64,000 nucleotides of DNA from Pseudothauera rhizosphaerae (GTDB lineage Bacteria; Pseudomonadota; Gammaproteobacteria; Burkholderiales; Rhodocyclaceae): contig NZ_SSOD01000004.1 of NCBI RefSeq assembly GCF_004801305.1, forward strand, positions 1-64,000. The letters run 5' to 3'. Below the pieces are notes generated by a model. That model worked only from the letters and a program-made list of their open reading frames with translations, was not told the DNA's origin and did no database searches. Positions 8,933 to 18,967 of the stretch are shown in pieces. Every line of letters starts with the position of its first letter. Position 1 is the first letter of the stretch. The translations under genes were made by a program, and so were the position numbers.

Positions 8933-10264
8933 ATGAACCAGAGAGTTTCCCAGGGTATGCCGCGAGTGGGCTTCGTGTCCCTCGGCTGTCCCAAGGCCAC
9001 AACCGATTCCGAGCACATCCTGACCCGTCTGCGTGCCGAGGGTTACGAGATATCGGGCAGCTACGACGAGGCCGATCTGGTGGTGGTCAACACCTGTGGT
9101 TTCATCGATGCGGCGGTCGAGGAGTCGCTGGACGCGATCGGCGAAGCGCTGGCCGAGAACGGCAGGGTCATCGTCACTGGCTGTCTGGGCGCCAGGGACG
9201 ACGTGGTGCTCGCCGCCCATCCACAGGTGCTGGCGGTCACCGGCCCCCACGCCACCGAGGACGTGATGCACGCGGTGCACAAGCACCTGCCCAAGCCGCA
9301 CGACCCCTTCGTGGACCTGGTGCCGCCCCAGGGTGTGCGCCTCACCCCGCCGCACTACGCCTACCTGAAGATTTCCGAAGGCTGCAACCACCGCTGCACC
9401 TTCTGCATCATCCCGTCCATGCGCGGCGACCTGGTCAGCCGGCCCATCCACGAGGTCATGCGCGAGGCCGAGTCGCTGGTGGAGGCCGGCGTCAGGGAGA
9501 TCCTGGTGATCTCCCAGGACACCAGCGCCTATGGGGTGGATGTGAAGTACCGTACCGGCTTCTGGGGCGGCAGGCCGGTCAAGACCCAACTGCTCGATCT
9601 GGCCAAGGCGCTGGGCGAACTGGGCATCTGGATCCGCATGCACTACGTCTATCCCTATCCCAGCGTGGACGACCTGATTCCGCTGATGGCCGAGGGCAGA
9701 ATCCTGCCTTACCTGGACGTGCCCTTCCAGCACGCCAGCCCGCGCATCCTGAAGGCCATGCGGCGCCCGGCCAATGCCGAGAACGTGCTCGAGCGCGTGC
9801 GCAAGTGGCGCAGCATCTGTCCGGATCTCACCATCCGCTCGACCTTCATCACGGGTTTCCCCGGCGAGACTGAAGAGGATTTCGATCAGTTGCTGGAGTT
9901 CCTCGACGAGGCCCGCCTCGACCGTGTGGGCGCCTTCGCCTACTCGCCGGTGGAGGGGGCTGCCGCCAACGAGCTGCCCGACCCGATACCGGAGGACGTG
10001 CGCGAGGAACGTCGCATGCGGCTGATGTCCTTCCAGGAGGACATCTCCACGCAGCGCCTGGAAGCCCGCATCGGCCGCGAAATGACCGTGCTGGTGGACG
10101 ACGTGGATGAGGACGGCGCGCTGGCCCGCTCGCCGGGTGACGCGCCGGAGATCGACGGACTGGTCATCATCCCGGATGCAGACGATCTCGCCCCGGGCGA
10201 CTTCGTGCAGGTGCGCATCACCGACTGCGACGTGCACGATCTCTACGCCGAACGGATCGATTGA
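8933..10264 (+). CDS. rimO: Ribosomal protein S12 methylthiotransferase RimO
   Basis: A radical-SAM enzyme that methylthiolates Asp89 of ribosomal protein S12. The 443-residue protein has the N-terminal methylthiotransferase domain ([26 protein letters not shown] cysteines), the radical-SAM motif CNHRCTFC followed by IIPSMRG, and a C-terminal TRAM domain. The length equals that of E. coli RimO (441). Two ATGs are possible, 8933 and 8957; the first has GGAG upstream. It follows phaR by 58 bases. Confidence 0.94.
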   Translation: MNQRVSQGMPRVGFVSLGCPKATTDSEHILTRLRAEGYEISGSYDEADLVVVNTCGFIDAAVEESLDAIGEALAENGRVIVTGCLGARDDVVLAAHPQVLAVTGPHATEDVMHAVHKHLPKPHDPFVDLVPPQGVRLTPPHYAYLKISEGCNHRCTFCIIPSMRGDLVSRPIHEVMREAESLVEAGVREILVISQDTSAYGVDVKYRTGFWGGRPVKTQLLDLAKALGELGIWIRMHYVYPYPSVDDLIPLMAEGRILPYLDVPFQHASPRILKAMRRPANAENVLERVRKWRSICPDLTIRSTFITGFPGETEEDFDQLLEFLDEARLDRVGAFAYSPVEGAAANELPDPIPEDVREERRMRLMSFQEDISTQRLEARIGREMTVLVDDVDEDGALARSPGDAPEIDGLVIIPDADDLAPGDFVQVRITDCDVHDLYAERID

Positions 10265-10274
10265 GACCAAGCTC

Positions 10275-11192
10275 ATGATCGATCTCGCCCCCACCCGAGG
10301 CAGTTCCGGCGGCCCCCTCGTCGGGGTGGCGCTGGGCGGAGGCGGGGCGCGTGGGTGGGCGCATCTGGGCGTGCTGCGCGCGCTCGAGGAGGAGGGCATC
10401 CGCCCCGATCTGGTGTGCGGCTGCTCCATCGGCGCGCTCGTCGGCGCGGCGTTCGCGTCGGGAAAGCTCGCCGAACTCACCCAATGGACCGAATCGCTCG
10501 ACTGGCAGGGCGTGGTGTCCATGCTCGACATCGGCCTCAAGGGCGGGCTGATCCGCGGCGATAAGGTCATGCAGTACTGCACCCGCCATTTCCTCGCCGA
10601 CGACTTCCAGCGTCTGTCCATTCCCTTCGCCTGCGTTGCCACCGAGCTCGAATCCGGGCGCGAGGTATGGCTGCGCCAGGGCAGCGTGGCCGACGCGGTG
10701 CGCGCCTCGATCGCGCTGCCCGGCCTGATCTCGCCCACCGTGCACGACGGGCGGGTGCTGGTGGACGGCGGCCTGGTCAACCCGGTGCCGGTTTCCCTGT
10801 GCCGCGCCATGGGGGCGGACGTGGTGATCGCAGTGGATCTCGGCTCCGACCTGGTCGGTCGCGCCCGCCGTCGCCAGCCAAAGCACGAACTGCCTGCCGA
10901 CACATGGAGCCAGCGCCTGCTGGCCATGGTCGGACTGGGCAACGGCAACGATGCGGCGACCGAGCCGGACCTGCCTTCGCTCGCCACCATCCTGACCACC
11001 AGCATCAACATCATGCAGATGCGCATCGCGCGCAGCCGCCTGGCCGGGGAGCCGGCCGACGTGCTGATCACGCCGCGCGTCGCGCAACTGGGCATCATGG
11101 ATTTCGACCACGCCACGGAAGCCATTGCCGAGGGCAGGGCCGCGGCCGAGCGCGCCCGCCCGACCCTGCGCCACGCGTTGGCGCTGGACTGA
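10275..11192 (+). CDS. Patatin-like phospholipase family protein (RssA-type)
   Basis: A 305-residue serine hydrolase-like protein. It shows the patatin oxyanion loop GGGGARG, the nucleophile motif GCSIG (Ser51) and the catalytic Asp in VDGGLVNPVP, so the Ser-Asp dyad is complete. It resembles the RssA/YchK group, whose substrates are not well known. It starts 10 bases after rimO and ends 3 bases before the next gene, so the three probably form one transcript. Confidence 0.85.
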   Translation: MIDLAPTRGSSGGPLVGVALGGGGARGWAHLGVLRALEEEGIRPDLVCGCSIGALVGAAFASGKLAELTQWTESLDWQGVVSMLDIGLKGGLIRGDKVMQYCTRHFLADDFQRLSIPFACVATELESGREVWLRQGSVADAVRASIALPGLISPTVHDGRVLVDGGLVNPVPVSLCRAMGADVVIAVDLGSDLVGRARRRQPKHELPADTWSQRLLAMVGLGNGNDAATEPDLPSLATILTTSINIMQMRIARSRLAGEPADVLITPRVAQLGIMDFDHATEAIAEGRAAAERARPTLRHALALD

Positions 11193-11195
11193 ACG

Positions 11196-12611
11196 ATGGA
11201 CGGCGCGGTGAAACTGCTGGAGGCACTGGCTGCGACGGTGGGCGCGGAGCGCGTGCTCACCGACGCGGCCGATACCGAGCCGTATTTCACCGACTGGCGC
11301 CGACGCTATCGGGGCCGTGCACTGGCCGTGGTGCAGCCGGGCAACGTGGATGAGCTCGCACGGGTCGTGCGCGCCTGTGCCGAGGCCGGCGTGGCCATCG
11401 TTCCGCAGGGCGGCAATACCGGCCTGTGCGGCGGGGCGACGCCGCCGGCCGACGGGCGTTCCGTCCTGCTCAGCCTGTCGCGCATGAACCGCATCCGGGC
11501 GGTGGATGCCGACAACAACACGCTGATCGCCGAAGCCGGGTGCACGCTCGCGGCGGTCCAGCAGGCTGCGGAGGAGGCCGGGCGGCTGTTCCCGCTGTCG
11601 CTGGGTTCGCAGGGCAGTTGCGAAATCGGTGGCAACCTCTCCACCAATGCCGGCGGCGTGCACGTGCTGCGCTACGGCAACATGCGCGAGCTGACCCTGG
11701 GGCTGGAGGTGGTGCTGCCCGATGGCCGCGTGTGGGACGGCCTGCGCGGTCTGCGCAAGGACAACACCGGCTACGACCTCAAGCAGCTCTTCATCGGCGC
11801 CGAAGGGACGCTGGGCGTCATCAGCGCGGCGGTGCTGAAGCTTTTCCCGTGTCCGCGCGCGCAGGCGGTAGCCTGGCTCGCTGTCACCGGCCCCGCTGCG
11901 GCCGTCGCGCTGCTCGGTTTCCTGCGCGACCACGTGGGTGAGCGGCTGACTGCCTTCGAACTGATCGGGCGCAACGCGCTGGAACTCGTCCTGCGGCACA
12001 TCCCGGGCGCCCGTTCGCCGCTGCCCGCGGTGCCGGAGTGGTCGTTGCTGGTGGAACTGAGCGATCCGCACCCCGATGCGGTGCTCGACGAACTGCTCGG
12101 CGGCGTGCTGGAAGAGGCGCTCGGCCACGGTTGGGTGCAGGATGCGGCGCTGGCCGCCAGCCTCGCCCAGCGTGCCGAGCTGTGGGCGCTGCGCGAGAAC
12201 GTCTCGGAAGCGCAGAAGATCGAGGGCTTCGCCATCAAGCACGACGTGGCGGTGCCGGTGAGCCGCATCCCCGACTTCCTCGCCGCAGCCGAAGCCGCGC
12301 TGCGAGCCGTGTGGCCCGTCGTGCGCATCGTCGCCTTCGGCCACCTGGGCGACGGCAACCTGCACTACAACCTGTCCTTGCCGCGGGCCGAGGACAACGT
12401 CGCCTTCATCACTCGCACCGCCGACGTCAACCGCATCGTGCACGACATCGTCGACGGGCTGGACGGCACCATTTCGGCGGAGCACGGCATCGGTCAGCTC
12501 AAGCGTGCGGAACTCGTACACTACAAGTCACAAGTGGAGCTCGACCTGATGCGCGCGGTCAAGACCGCACTCGATCCCCAGGGGTTGATGAACCCCGGCA
12601 AGGTGCTTTGA
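11196..12611 (+). CDS. FAD-binding oxidase, GlcD/D-2-hydroxyacid dehydrogenase family
   Basis: A 471-residue flavoprotein of the vanillyl-alcohol-oxidase fold. The FAD-binding domain shows PQGGNTGLCGGA and LGSQGSCEIGGNLSTNAGG. The C-terminal FAD-oxidase domain has the metal-site motif FGHLGDGNLHYN and the ending ALDPQGLMNPGKVL. This order fits D-lactate, glycolate (GlcD) or D-2-hydroxyglutarate dehydrogenases; no glcE or glcF partner follows. The substrate cannot be settled from sequence alone. It directly follows the patatin-like gene and is the last gene before the tRNA cluster. Confidence 0.85.
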   Translation: MDGAVKLLEALAATVGAERVLTDAADTEPYFTDWRRRYRGRALAVVQPGNVDELARVVRACAEAGVAIVPQGGNTGLCGGATPPADGRSVLLSLSRMNRIRAVDADNNTLIAEAGCTLAAVQQAAEEAGRLFPLSLGSQGSCEIGGNLSTNAGGVHVLRYGNMRELTLGLEVVLPDGRVWDGLRGLRKDNTGYDLKQLFIGAEGTLGVISAAVLKLFPCPRAQAVAWLAVTGPAAAVALLGFLRDHVGERLTAFELIGRNALELVLRHIPGARSPLPAVPEWSLLVELSDPHPDAVLDELLGGVLEEALGHGWVQDAALAASLAQRAELWALRENVSEAQKIEGFAIKHDVAVPVSRIPDFLAAAEAALRAVWPVVRIVAFGHLGDGNLHYNLSLPRAEDNVAFITRTADVNRIVHDIVDGLDGTISAEHGIGQLKRAELVHYKSQVELDLMRAVKTALDPQGLMNPGKVL

Positions 12612-12664
12612 AGCGGGTCGTCTCCGCTGTTTCCCGAATGGGCGAAAAAAGTGTGGGCGAGCGC

Positions 12665-12693
12665 TTTACAGGTCAGGGGGGTGTTCATATAAT
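12665..12693 (+). promoter_or_regulatory. Promoter of tRNA triplet 1
   Basis: TTTACA, a 17-base spacer, then TATAAT, ending 18 bases before the tRNA-Ala. This is a near-consensus sigma-70 promoter, as expected for stable RNA. Confidence 0.85.
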
Positions 12694-12711
12694 GCGCGCT
12701 CTTTCGCGGTC

Positions 12712-12787
<76 letters not shown>

Positions 12788-12797
12788 ACCCGAATAG

Positions 12798-12873
12798 GTC
12801 CCCATCGTCTAGAGGCCTAGGACACCGCCCTTTCACGGCGATAACCGGGGTTCGAATCCCCGTGGGGACGCCA
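12798..12873 (+). tRNA. tRNA-Glu (anticodon TTC)
   Basis: Cloverleaf of 76 nt. The acceptor GTCCCCA pairs with TGGGGAC, the anticodon loop CTTTCAC gives TTC, and CCA is encoded. Confidence 0.97.
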
Positions 12874-12936
12874 GTCACGGCGAACCTGCGATGAGCAGGT
12901 GAGCGAGCCGGCAGTGATGCCGGAGCAGGTCAGCGC

Positions 12937-13013
12937 GGAGTGGTAGTTCAGTCGGTTAGAATACCGGCCTGTCACGCCGGGGGTCGCGGGTTCGAGTCCC
13001 GTCCACTCCGCCA
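12937..13013 (+). tRNA. tRNA-Asp (anticodon GTC)
   Basis: Cloverleaf of 77 nt. The acceptor GGAGTGG pairs with CCACTCC, the anticodon loop CTGTCAC gives GTC, and CCA is encoded. A 63-base spacer with two small hairpins separates it from tRNA-Glu. Confidence 0.97.
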
Positions 13014-13075
13014 CGTATTACCCGCGAAGTCGGCATGATTCGTGGTTCCGGGAGAAGATGCCAGCCCGGAGAAGC

Positions 13076-13104
13076 TTGCGGTGGCCTTTACCGGCCGCTA
13101 TAAT
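13076..13104 (+). promoter_or_regulatory. Promoter of tRNA triplet 2
   Basis: TTGCGG, a 17-base spacer, then TATAAT, 13 bases before the second tRNA-Ala. The promoter sequence differs from that of triplet 1. Confidence 0.75.
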
Positions 13105-13117
13105 CTTCGACTCTGTT

Positions 13118-13193
<76 letters not shown>

Positions 13194-13201
13194 ACGAATA
13201 G

Positions 13202-13277
13202 GTCCCCATCGTCTAGAGGCCTAGGACACCGCCCTTTCACGGCGATAACCGGGGTTCGAATCCCCGTGGGGACGCCA
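13202..13277 (+). tRNA. tRNA-Glu (anticodon TTC), second copy
   Basis: Identical to the gene at 12798. The gap to tRNA-Ala is two bases shorter than in triplet 1. Confidence 0.97.
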
Positions 13278-13340
13278 GTCACGGCGAACCTGCGATGAGC
13301 AGGTGAGCGAGCCGGCAGCAATGCCGGAGCAGGTCAGCGC

Positions 13341-13417
13341 GGAGTGGTAGTTCAGTCGGTTAGAATACCGGCCTGTCACGCCGGGGGTCGCGGGTTCGAG
13401 TCCCGTCCACTCCGCCA
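13341..13417 (+). tRNA. tRNA-Asp (anticodon GTC), second copy
   Basis: Identical to the gene at 12937. The spacer before it differs from that of triplet 1 at only two bases. Confidence 0.97.
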
Positions 13418-13419
13418 CC

Positions 13420-13455
13420 AAAAAACGGGAGCCACATGGCTCCCGTTTTTCTTTC
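13420..13455 (+). terminator. Intrinsic terminator of the tRNA cluster
   Basis: AAAAACGGGAGCC, a short loop, then GGCTCCCGTTTTT: a perfect stem with A and T runs on both sides. It can end both the tRNA transcript and the convergent TAXI-protein gene. Confidence 0.9.
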
Positions 13456-14770
13456 AGTGGCCGCCCTGCGCCTTGCGCAGCAGGCTGCGCCGCACCAGTT
13501 GGATGTGCTCGCGCAAGGTGTACAGCTCGTTGGCGAATGCCAGCGGCACCTTGCGCCGGTTGGCCTGCTCCTCGATGCGGTCCAGGTGGGCGAAATAGTC
13601 TTCCGTCCGCTGCGGTTCGAAGTGGCGGGCGATGTCGCTTTCCAGGAACTTCAACTCCCCGTACCAGCGATAGATGCGCGAACGCATCCGCCAGGCGTAG
13701 AGCGCCGGTGTGATGCGCATCAGCGGGATCAGCAGCGCCACTACCGGCAGCAGCGAGACCAGCAGCCGGTCCACGAGGACCGCGAGCCAGAAAGGCAGGT
13801 AGCGCTGCAGCAACGGCGGGCCGGATTCGTGGAAGCGCCGCGCGGTGGGGCTGAGCGGCAGTTCGCGGCCACCCGCCTGCGGGTATTCGCCGACATGCTG
13901 GAACAGGCCGGGCCGGCCGTGGATGTCGCGGGCGGCGAGGAGCAGCAGGCTGACGATGGCCGGATGCAGGTCTTGGCGGGCAACCAGGCCGGCGGTCGCC
14001 CCCAGCAGGCGGACATCGTGCGCCGGCCTGACGTGGGCCAGATCGAGGGCGCCGGCCGGCAGCGTCAGCGGCGTCAGATGCGGGAGGCGGCGGGCGAAGG
14101 CCGGTGCCTGGGCGAGGTCCACCAGGCCGATCTCGGGGCGCTCCAGCAGGCGCTGGACCACCGGCGCCTCGGGTGCGGCGACGATGAAGGCGGCGTCGAT
14201 GTCGCCGGCCAGCAGCGCTTCGGCTGCGGCGTTGTCGTCCAGCGCGAGCAGCCCCTTCGCGTCCACCGCGAAGCCGCTGGCGGCGAGCAGTTGCAGCGCA
14301 AACAACTGAGTGCCGCTTCCCGGACTGCCGACCGCCAACCTGCGGCCGGCGAGTTCGGTGAGGCGGGTCGGGGTCTGGCCGAGGCGGTGGAAGATCCATA
14401 CGGGCTCCACGTACATGCTGCCGAGGGACATCAGGTCTTCCGATTCCGGCTCCACGGCGATGCCGCTCTGGACGAAACCGAGATCGATGGCCGGGTCGGT
14501 CTTGAGCAGGCGCAGGTTCTCGACCGAACCCGAAGTCGGGCGGATCACCAGTTCGATGCCTTCGCGCGCCAGCGCGGCGCGGTAGCGCTCCGCGAACATC
14601 GCATAGGCACCGCCTTCGGTACCAGCGGCGATGGTGACCGTCCTGGGCGGTGCCGGGCGGACGAAATGGAACAGCAGCCAGAAGGCCGCGAACAGGCCGG
14701 CGAAGATGCCGAGCAGGGTGAGAACGAGCATGGGCCGGGACTGGTGCCGCAGCCAGGTGATCAGGGTCAT
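13454..14770 (-). CDS. TAXI-family solute-binding protein with membrane anchors
   Basis: A 438-residue protein of the TRAP-associated extracytoplasmic immunogenic (TAXI) family. An N-terminal membrane helix (residues about 15-38) leads to a periplasmic binding domain with the family features [34 protein letters not shown] and GSPGSGT. After about residue 340 there is a second hydrophobic stretch ([16 protein letters not shown]) and a basic, probably cytoplasmic helical tail. The tail is unusual for a simple binding protein, and no TRAP permease gene is nearby. The ligand is unknown. Confidence 0.82.
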   Translation of the reverse strand: MTLITWLRHQSRPMLVLTLLGIFAGLFAAFWLLFHFVRPAPPRTVTIAAGTEGGAYAMFAERYRAALAREGIELVIRPTSGSVENLRLLKTDPAIDLGFVQSGIAVEPESEDLMSLGSMYVEPVWIFHRLGQTPTRLTELAGRRLAVGSPGSGTQLFALQLLAASGFAVDAKGLLALDDNAAAEALLAGDIDAAFIVAAPEAPVVQRLLERPEIGLVDLAQAPAFARRLPHLTPLTLPAGALDLAHVRPAHDVRLLGATAGLVARQDLHPAIVSLLLLAARDIHGRPGLFQHVGEYPQAGGRELPLSPTARRFHESGPPLLQRYLPFWLAVLVDRLLVSLLPVVALLIPLMRITPALYAWRMRSRIYRWYGELKFLESDIARHFEPQRTEDYFAHLDRIEEQANRRKVPLAFANELYTLREHIQLVRRSLLRKAQGGH

Positions 14771-14861
14771 GCCGTCAGCCTAGCCCGGCGCAGGCCCCGT
14801 TGTCCATCGACGCCGGCGGTGGCCGCAGGGCTGGCGCGACATGGGCGAATAGGCTAAATTC

Positions 14862-14887
14862 GAATCCATACGCTGCGGTATGGATTC
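14862..14887. promoter_or_regulatory. Perfect inverted repeat, probable operator before the 3-hydroxybutyryl-CoA dehydrogenase gene
   Basis: GAATCCATAC and GTATGGATTC, ten bases each, are separated by GCTGCG. A -10-like TAAATT lies immediately upstream (14855-14860), so the repeat would cover the transcription start, as repressor sites do. The dyad ends 53 bases before the start codon, and no T run follows it, so it is not a terminator. Confidence 0.6.
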
Positions 14888-14940
14888 CGTCGTCTGTGGA
14901 TCCACTGCGGCATGTTCATCGATCAAAGGAGAGATTCAAG

Positions 14941-15795
14941 ATGACGATCAGGAAGATCGGCGTGGTCGGCGCCGGCACCATGGGCAACGGCATTGCGCAG
15001 GCGTTCGCGGTCTCCGGTTTCGAGGTGGTGATGACCGACGTGGCCGAAGCGGCACTGCAGCGCGGCCTGGCCACCATCGGCGGCAGTCTGGACCGCCTGA
15101 TCAAGAAAGACAAGATGACCGAAGCCGAGAAGGCTGCGGCGCTCGCCCGCATCGGCACCTCCACCGACGTGAAGGCTGTGGCCGACGCCGACCTGGTGAT
15201 CGAGGCCGCCACGGAAAATCTCGAACTCAAGCTCAAGATTTTCGCCCAGCTCGACGCCGCGGCGAAACCCGAAGCCATCATCGCCACCAACACCTCGTCG
15301 ATCTCGGTCACCAAGCTGGCGGCGGCCACCGGCCGTCCCGACCGCGTGATCGGCATGCACTTCTTCAACCCGGTGCCGCTGATGGCGCTGGTCGAACTGA
15401 TCCGCGGCCTGCAGACCTCGGATGCGACCTATGGGGCGGTGGAGGCGGTGTCGAAGGCGGTGGGCAAGACGCCGGTGCAGATCAAGAACAGCCCGGGCTT
15501 CGTCGTCAATCGCATGCTGTGCCCGATGATCAACGAGGCGATCTTCGCCCTCGGCGAGGGGCTGGCCAGTGCCGCCGAGATCGACGAGGCCATGAAGCTG
15601 GGCTGCAACCACCCCATCGGCCCCCTGGCCCTGTGCGACATGATCGGCCTGGACGTGGAACTGGCAGTGATGCAGGTGCTGTTCGAAGGTTTCAAGGATC
15701 CCAAGTACCGCCCGGCACCGCTGCTGGTGGAGATGGTGGAGGCCGGCTACCTGGGCCGCAAGACCGGCAAGGGGTTCTTCGACTACTCGAAATGA
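14941..15795 (+). CDS. 3-hydroxybutyryl-CoA dehydrogenase
   Basis: Oxidises (S)-3-hydroxyacyl-CoA with NAD(P), linking fatty-acid, butanoate or aromatic degradation to acetoacetyl-CoA. The protein has 284 residues, typical of the stand-alone family (Hbd/PaaH). It has the Rossmann motif [11 protein letters not shown], the catalytic His140 in [22 protein letters not shown], and the C-terminal helical domain with NHPIGPLAL. The ATG follows AAAGGAGAG. It is a single gene with a palindromic operator candidate upstream and a terminator downstream. Confidence 0.93.
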   Translation: MTIRKIGVVGAGTMGNGIAQAFAVSGFEVVMTDVAEAALQRGLATIGGSLDRLIKKDKMTEAEKAAALARIGTSTDVKAVADADLVIEAATENLELKLKIFAQLDAAAKPEAIIATNTSSISVTKLAAATGRPDRVIGMHFFNPVPLMALVELIRGLQTSDATYGAVEAVSKAVGKTPVQIKNSPGFVVNRMLCPMINEAIFALGEGLASAAEIDEAMKLGCNHPIGPLALCDMIGLDVELAVMQVLFEGFKDPKYRPAPLLVEMVEAGYLGRKTGKGFFDYSK

Positions 15796-15822
15796 AGGCC
15801 GCGCAGCAGCAGGCCTGAAAAC

Positions 15823-15850
15823 GGAAAAGCCACCCGCGGGTGGCTTTTCC
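15823..15850 (+). terminator. Bidirectional terminator between the dehydrogenase gene and rho
   Basis: GGAAAAGCCACCCG pairs perfectly with CGGGTGGCTTTTCC. The flanking A and T stretches suit termination in both directions for the convergent pair. Confidence 0.8.
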
Positions 15851-15872
15851 TTTGACGCCCGGCGGGGGGCGT

Positions 15873-17135
<1,263 letters not shown>

Positions 17136-17277
17136 GGCGGGGGATGAAAGCGAGACTTCGGTGATGGGATCGGGGGCGGGTGCCGCTGGCGCGGATTCTT
17201 CGCGGCGCCGGCTGTTGCGGCGGGGAGGCCGGGCGGCGTCGCGGGAGGCGGCCGGATCGAGTTCCGGCGCGATGGGG

Positions 17278-17604
17278 TCAGAGATTGCTGTCAATGAAGG
17301 CCGTCAGTTGAGATTTGGACAGGGCACCCACCTTGGTGGCTTCCACGTTGCCGCCCTTGAACAGCATCAGGGTCGGGATGCCGCGGATGCCGAACTTGGC
17401 AGGCGTGTCCTGGTTTTCGTCGATGTTGAGCTTTGCAACCTTGAGTTTGCCGGCATATTCTTTGGCGACGTCGTCGAGAATGGGGGCGATCATCTTGCAC
17501 GGACCGCACCATTCCGCCCAGTAATCAACCAGCACGGGCGTTTGCGACTGCAGCACCTCGGACTCGAAATTGCCGTCGGTCACGTAATGGATATGCTCGC
17601 TCAT
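17278..17604 (-). CDS. trxA: Thioredoxin 1
   Basis: A 108-residue cytoplasmic disulfide reductase with the active site WCGPC (Cys33, Cys36), the conserved cis-proline context [11 protein letters not shown], and normal length. It is transcribed upstream of rho from a recognisable promoter about 110 bases before the ATG. Confidence 0.97.
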   Translation of the reverse strand: MSEHIHYVTDGNFESEVLQSQTPVLVDYWAEWCGPCKMIAPILDDVAKEYAGKLKVAKLNIDENQDTPAKFGIRGIPTLMLFKGGNVEATKVGALSKSQLTAFIDSNL

Positions 17605-17713
17605 GATTCCTCACATCAGGGGGACTGTGTTGCTGAACCGGGTCGGGGATCGGGGCCTGGGACGGCCCGCAGGAGCGAGGCTAGGAGTGTGGCCGCGCTT
17701 GGGAGTTTTGCGA

Positions 17714-17742
17714 AAGTTATGCGAACCCGGGGCCGCCGTCAA
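17714..17742 (-). promoter_or_regulatory. Promoter of trxA-rho
   Basis: On the minus strand: TTGACG (17742-17737), a 17-base spacer, then TAACTT (17719-17714). Good sigma-70 fit; the trxA leader would be about 100 bases. The rest of the 266-base gap to fdxA holds no gene that I can see. Confidence 0.65.
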
Positions 17743-17806
17743 CAAAATATGGACGAAGTCTCACCCCGGGATTCGGGGGGCGTGGCAAAAAAGCGATGCC
17801 CTGGAC

Positions 17807-17812
17807 TATATT
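17807..17812 (+). promoter_or_regulatory. Possible -10 element of fdxA
   Basis: TATATT, 59 bases before the fdxA ATG, preceded by a weak -35 region. Confidence 0.4.
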
Positions 17813-17870
17813 TGATGGCCAAGCGTCCGTTCCCGGCGTGCCGCTGGACGACGCCCGACGGAGAAAAAAC

Positions 17871-18194
17871 ATGACTTACGTCGTAACCGAGTCCTGTATT
17901 CGGTGCAAGTATACCGACTGCGTGGACGTCTGCCCCGTGGACTGCTTCCGCGAGGGCCCCAACTTTCTCGTCATCGATCCCGACGAGTGCATCGATTGCA
18001 CGCTGTGCGTGGCCGAATGCCCGGTGGAGGCGATCTACGCCGAGGACGACGTGCCCGCGGGCCAGGAGCATTTCGTCGCGCTCAACGCCGAACTGTCGAA
18101 GAAATGGCCTGCAATCGTCGAGCGCAAGGATGCGCTGCCCGACGCCGAGGAGTGGGCGAAGGTCAAGAGCAAGCTCGACCAACTGAAGAAATAG
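17871..18194 (+). CDS. fdxA: 7Fe ferredoxin FdxA
   Basis: A 107-residue electron carrier with one [3Fe-4S] and one [4Fe-4S] cluster. The cysteine pattern [17 protein letters not shown] near the N-terminus and [15 protein letters not shown] around residue 45 fits the Azotobacter-type FdI/FdxA family, as does the acidic-basic C-terminal extension. The ATG follows GGAGAAAAAAC. An upstream in-frame start at 17796 is not supported. Confidence 0.93.
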   Translation: MTYVVTESCIRCKYTDCVDVCPVDCFREGPNFLVIDPDECIDCTLCVAECPVEAIYAEDDVPAGQEHFVALNAELSKKWPAIVERKDALPDAEEWAKVKSKLDQLKK

Positions 18195-18302
18195 AGGGCA
18201 AGCCGGGCCGCGGCCGGCGGCCGCGCACTCTTTTCGTCCCGCCGGCGATGCACTAACATGGCGCACGACGCCGTCAATATCGGATCACGAGGTCACATCA
18301 GG

Positions 18303-18755
18303 ATGCTGGTCAGCGAAATTCTCGCCATCAAGGGCAAGGTGCTCTATACCATCGCGCCCAACCGCAGCTTGGCCGAGGCCGTCGCCATCATGACCGAGCA
18401 GGACGTGGGTTCCCTGGTCGTGTTCGACCACGGGCGCATGGCGGGCCTGCTGACCTTCCGCGAAGTGCTGGGTGCCGTGCACGCGGGTGGTGGCAACTGG
18501 CAGGCCACGGCGGTGGAGCAGGCCATGCTGCGCGACCCGCTGGCGGCTGCGCCGGACATGGAACTGGACGAATTGCGCCGGCTGATGGTGGATCGCCACC
18601 AGCGCTATCTGCCGGTGATGGACGGCGGCACGCTGCTGGGCGTCGTCTCCTTCCACGACGTGGCCAAGGCAGTGCTCGAGGAGCAGAGCTTCGAGAACCG
18701 CATGCTGAAGAACTACATCCGCAACTGGCCCGCCGAGAGCGACGAGCAGGGCTGA
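18303..18755 (+). CDS. CBS-domain-pair protein
   Basis: A 150-residue cytoplasmic protein made almost only of two CBS domains (about residues 8-63 and 77-130), which bind adenosyl ligands. Typical segments are LAEAVAIMTEQDVGSLVVFD and HQRYLPVMDGGTLLGVVSFHDV. I chose the ATG at 18303 with GAGGT ten bases before it; an ATG at 18258 would add 15 unconserved residues. Partner and ligand are unknown. Confidence 0.82.
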   Translation: MLVSEILAIKGKVLYTIAPNRSLAEAVAIMTEQDVGSLVVFDHGRMAGLLTFREVLGAVHAGGGNWQATAVEQAMLRDPLAAAPDMELDELRRLMVDRHQRYLPVMDGGTLLGVVSFHDVAKAVLEEQSFENRMLKNYIRNWPAESDEQG

Positions 18756-18770
18756 GCGGAAGATGAACAC

Positions 18771-18805
18771 GCCGGCCGGATGCCGCAGGGGGGCGTCCGG
18801 CCGGC
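18771..18805 (+). terminator. Terminator-like hairpin after the CBS gene
   Basis: GCCGGCCGGA and TCCGGCCGGC form a perfect ten-pair stem around 15 bases. There is no T run, so it may be a Rho-assisted end or an mRNA-stabilising stem. Confidence 0.45.
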
Positions 18806-18856
18806 GGTAAAGAACTAGAACAATACGTCCGGGCCTCTTACGGACAAGAGCAGTAC

Positions 18857-18951
18857 GTTGGAAGACGCGATGCCGCATGCGCGGCGCGCGTTTCGCCTCG
18901 GGAGGGCGGTGCACCAGCCACGTAACACAGTGGAATGCGGCATTTTCCAAC
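18857..18951 (+). promoter_or_regulatory. Long-range hairpin in the fadD leader
   Basis: GTTGGAA (18857-18863) pairs with TTCCAAC (18945-18951), and ATGCCGCAT (18870-18878) pairs with ATGCGGCAT (18935-18943). That makes 16 pairs with an internal bulge around a 56-base loop. The stem ends two bases before the strong ribosome site AAGGAGG of fadD. It could control access to the TTG start. Confidence 0.5.
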
Positions 18952-18967
18952 ACAAGGAGGAGACAAC

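Noticed and set aside
8780-11290. Long minus-strand open frame (836 codons) opposite rimO and the patatin-like gene
   Set aside because: It is a shadow caused by high GC at third codon positions of the real plus-strand genes; its composition is not protein-like and no motif is seen. The same holds for 4604-6517, 10218-12521, 18815-20644 and 20539-22491.
12874-12936. Hairpins between tRNA-Glu and tRNA-Asp as a small RNA gene
   Set aside because: The stems are short, lie within the tRNA transcript and are best seen as processing spacers.
12817-13014. Minus-strand open frame across the tRNA-Glu/Asp genes beginning MAEWTGLEPATPG
   Set aside because: It is the antisense of tRNA-Asp and tRNA-Glu sequence, a well-known spurious protein in annotations. 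It recurs in the second triplet for the same reason.
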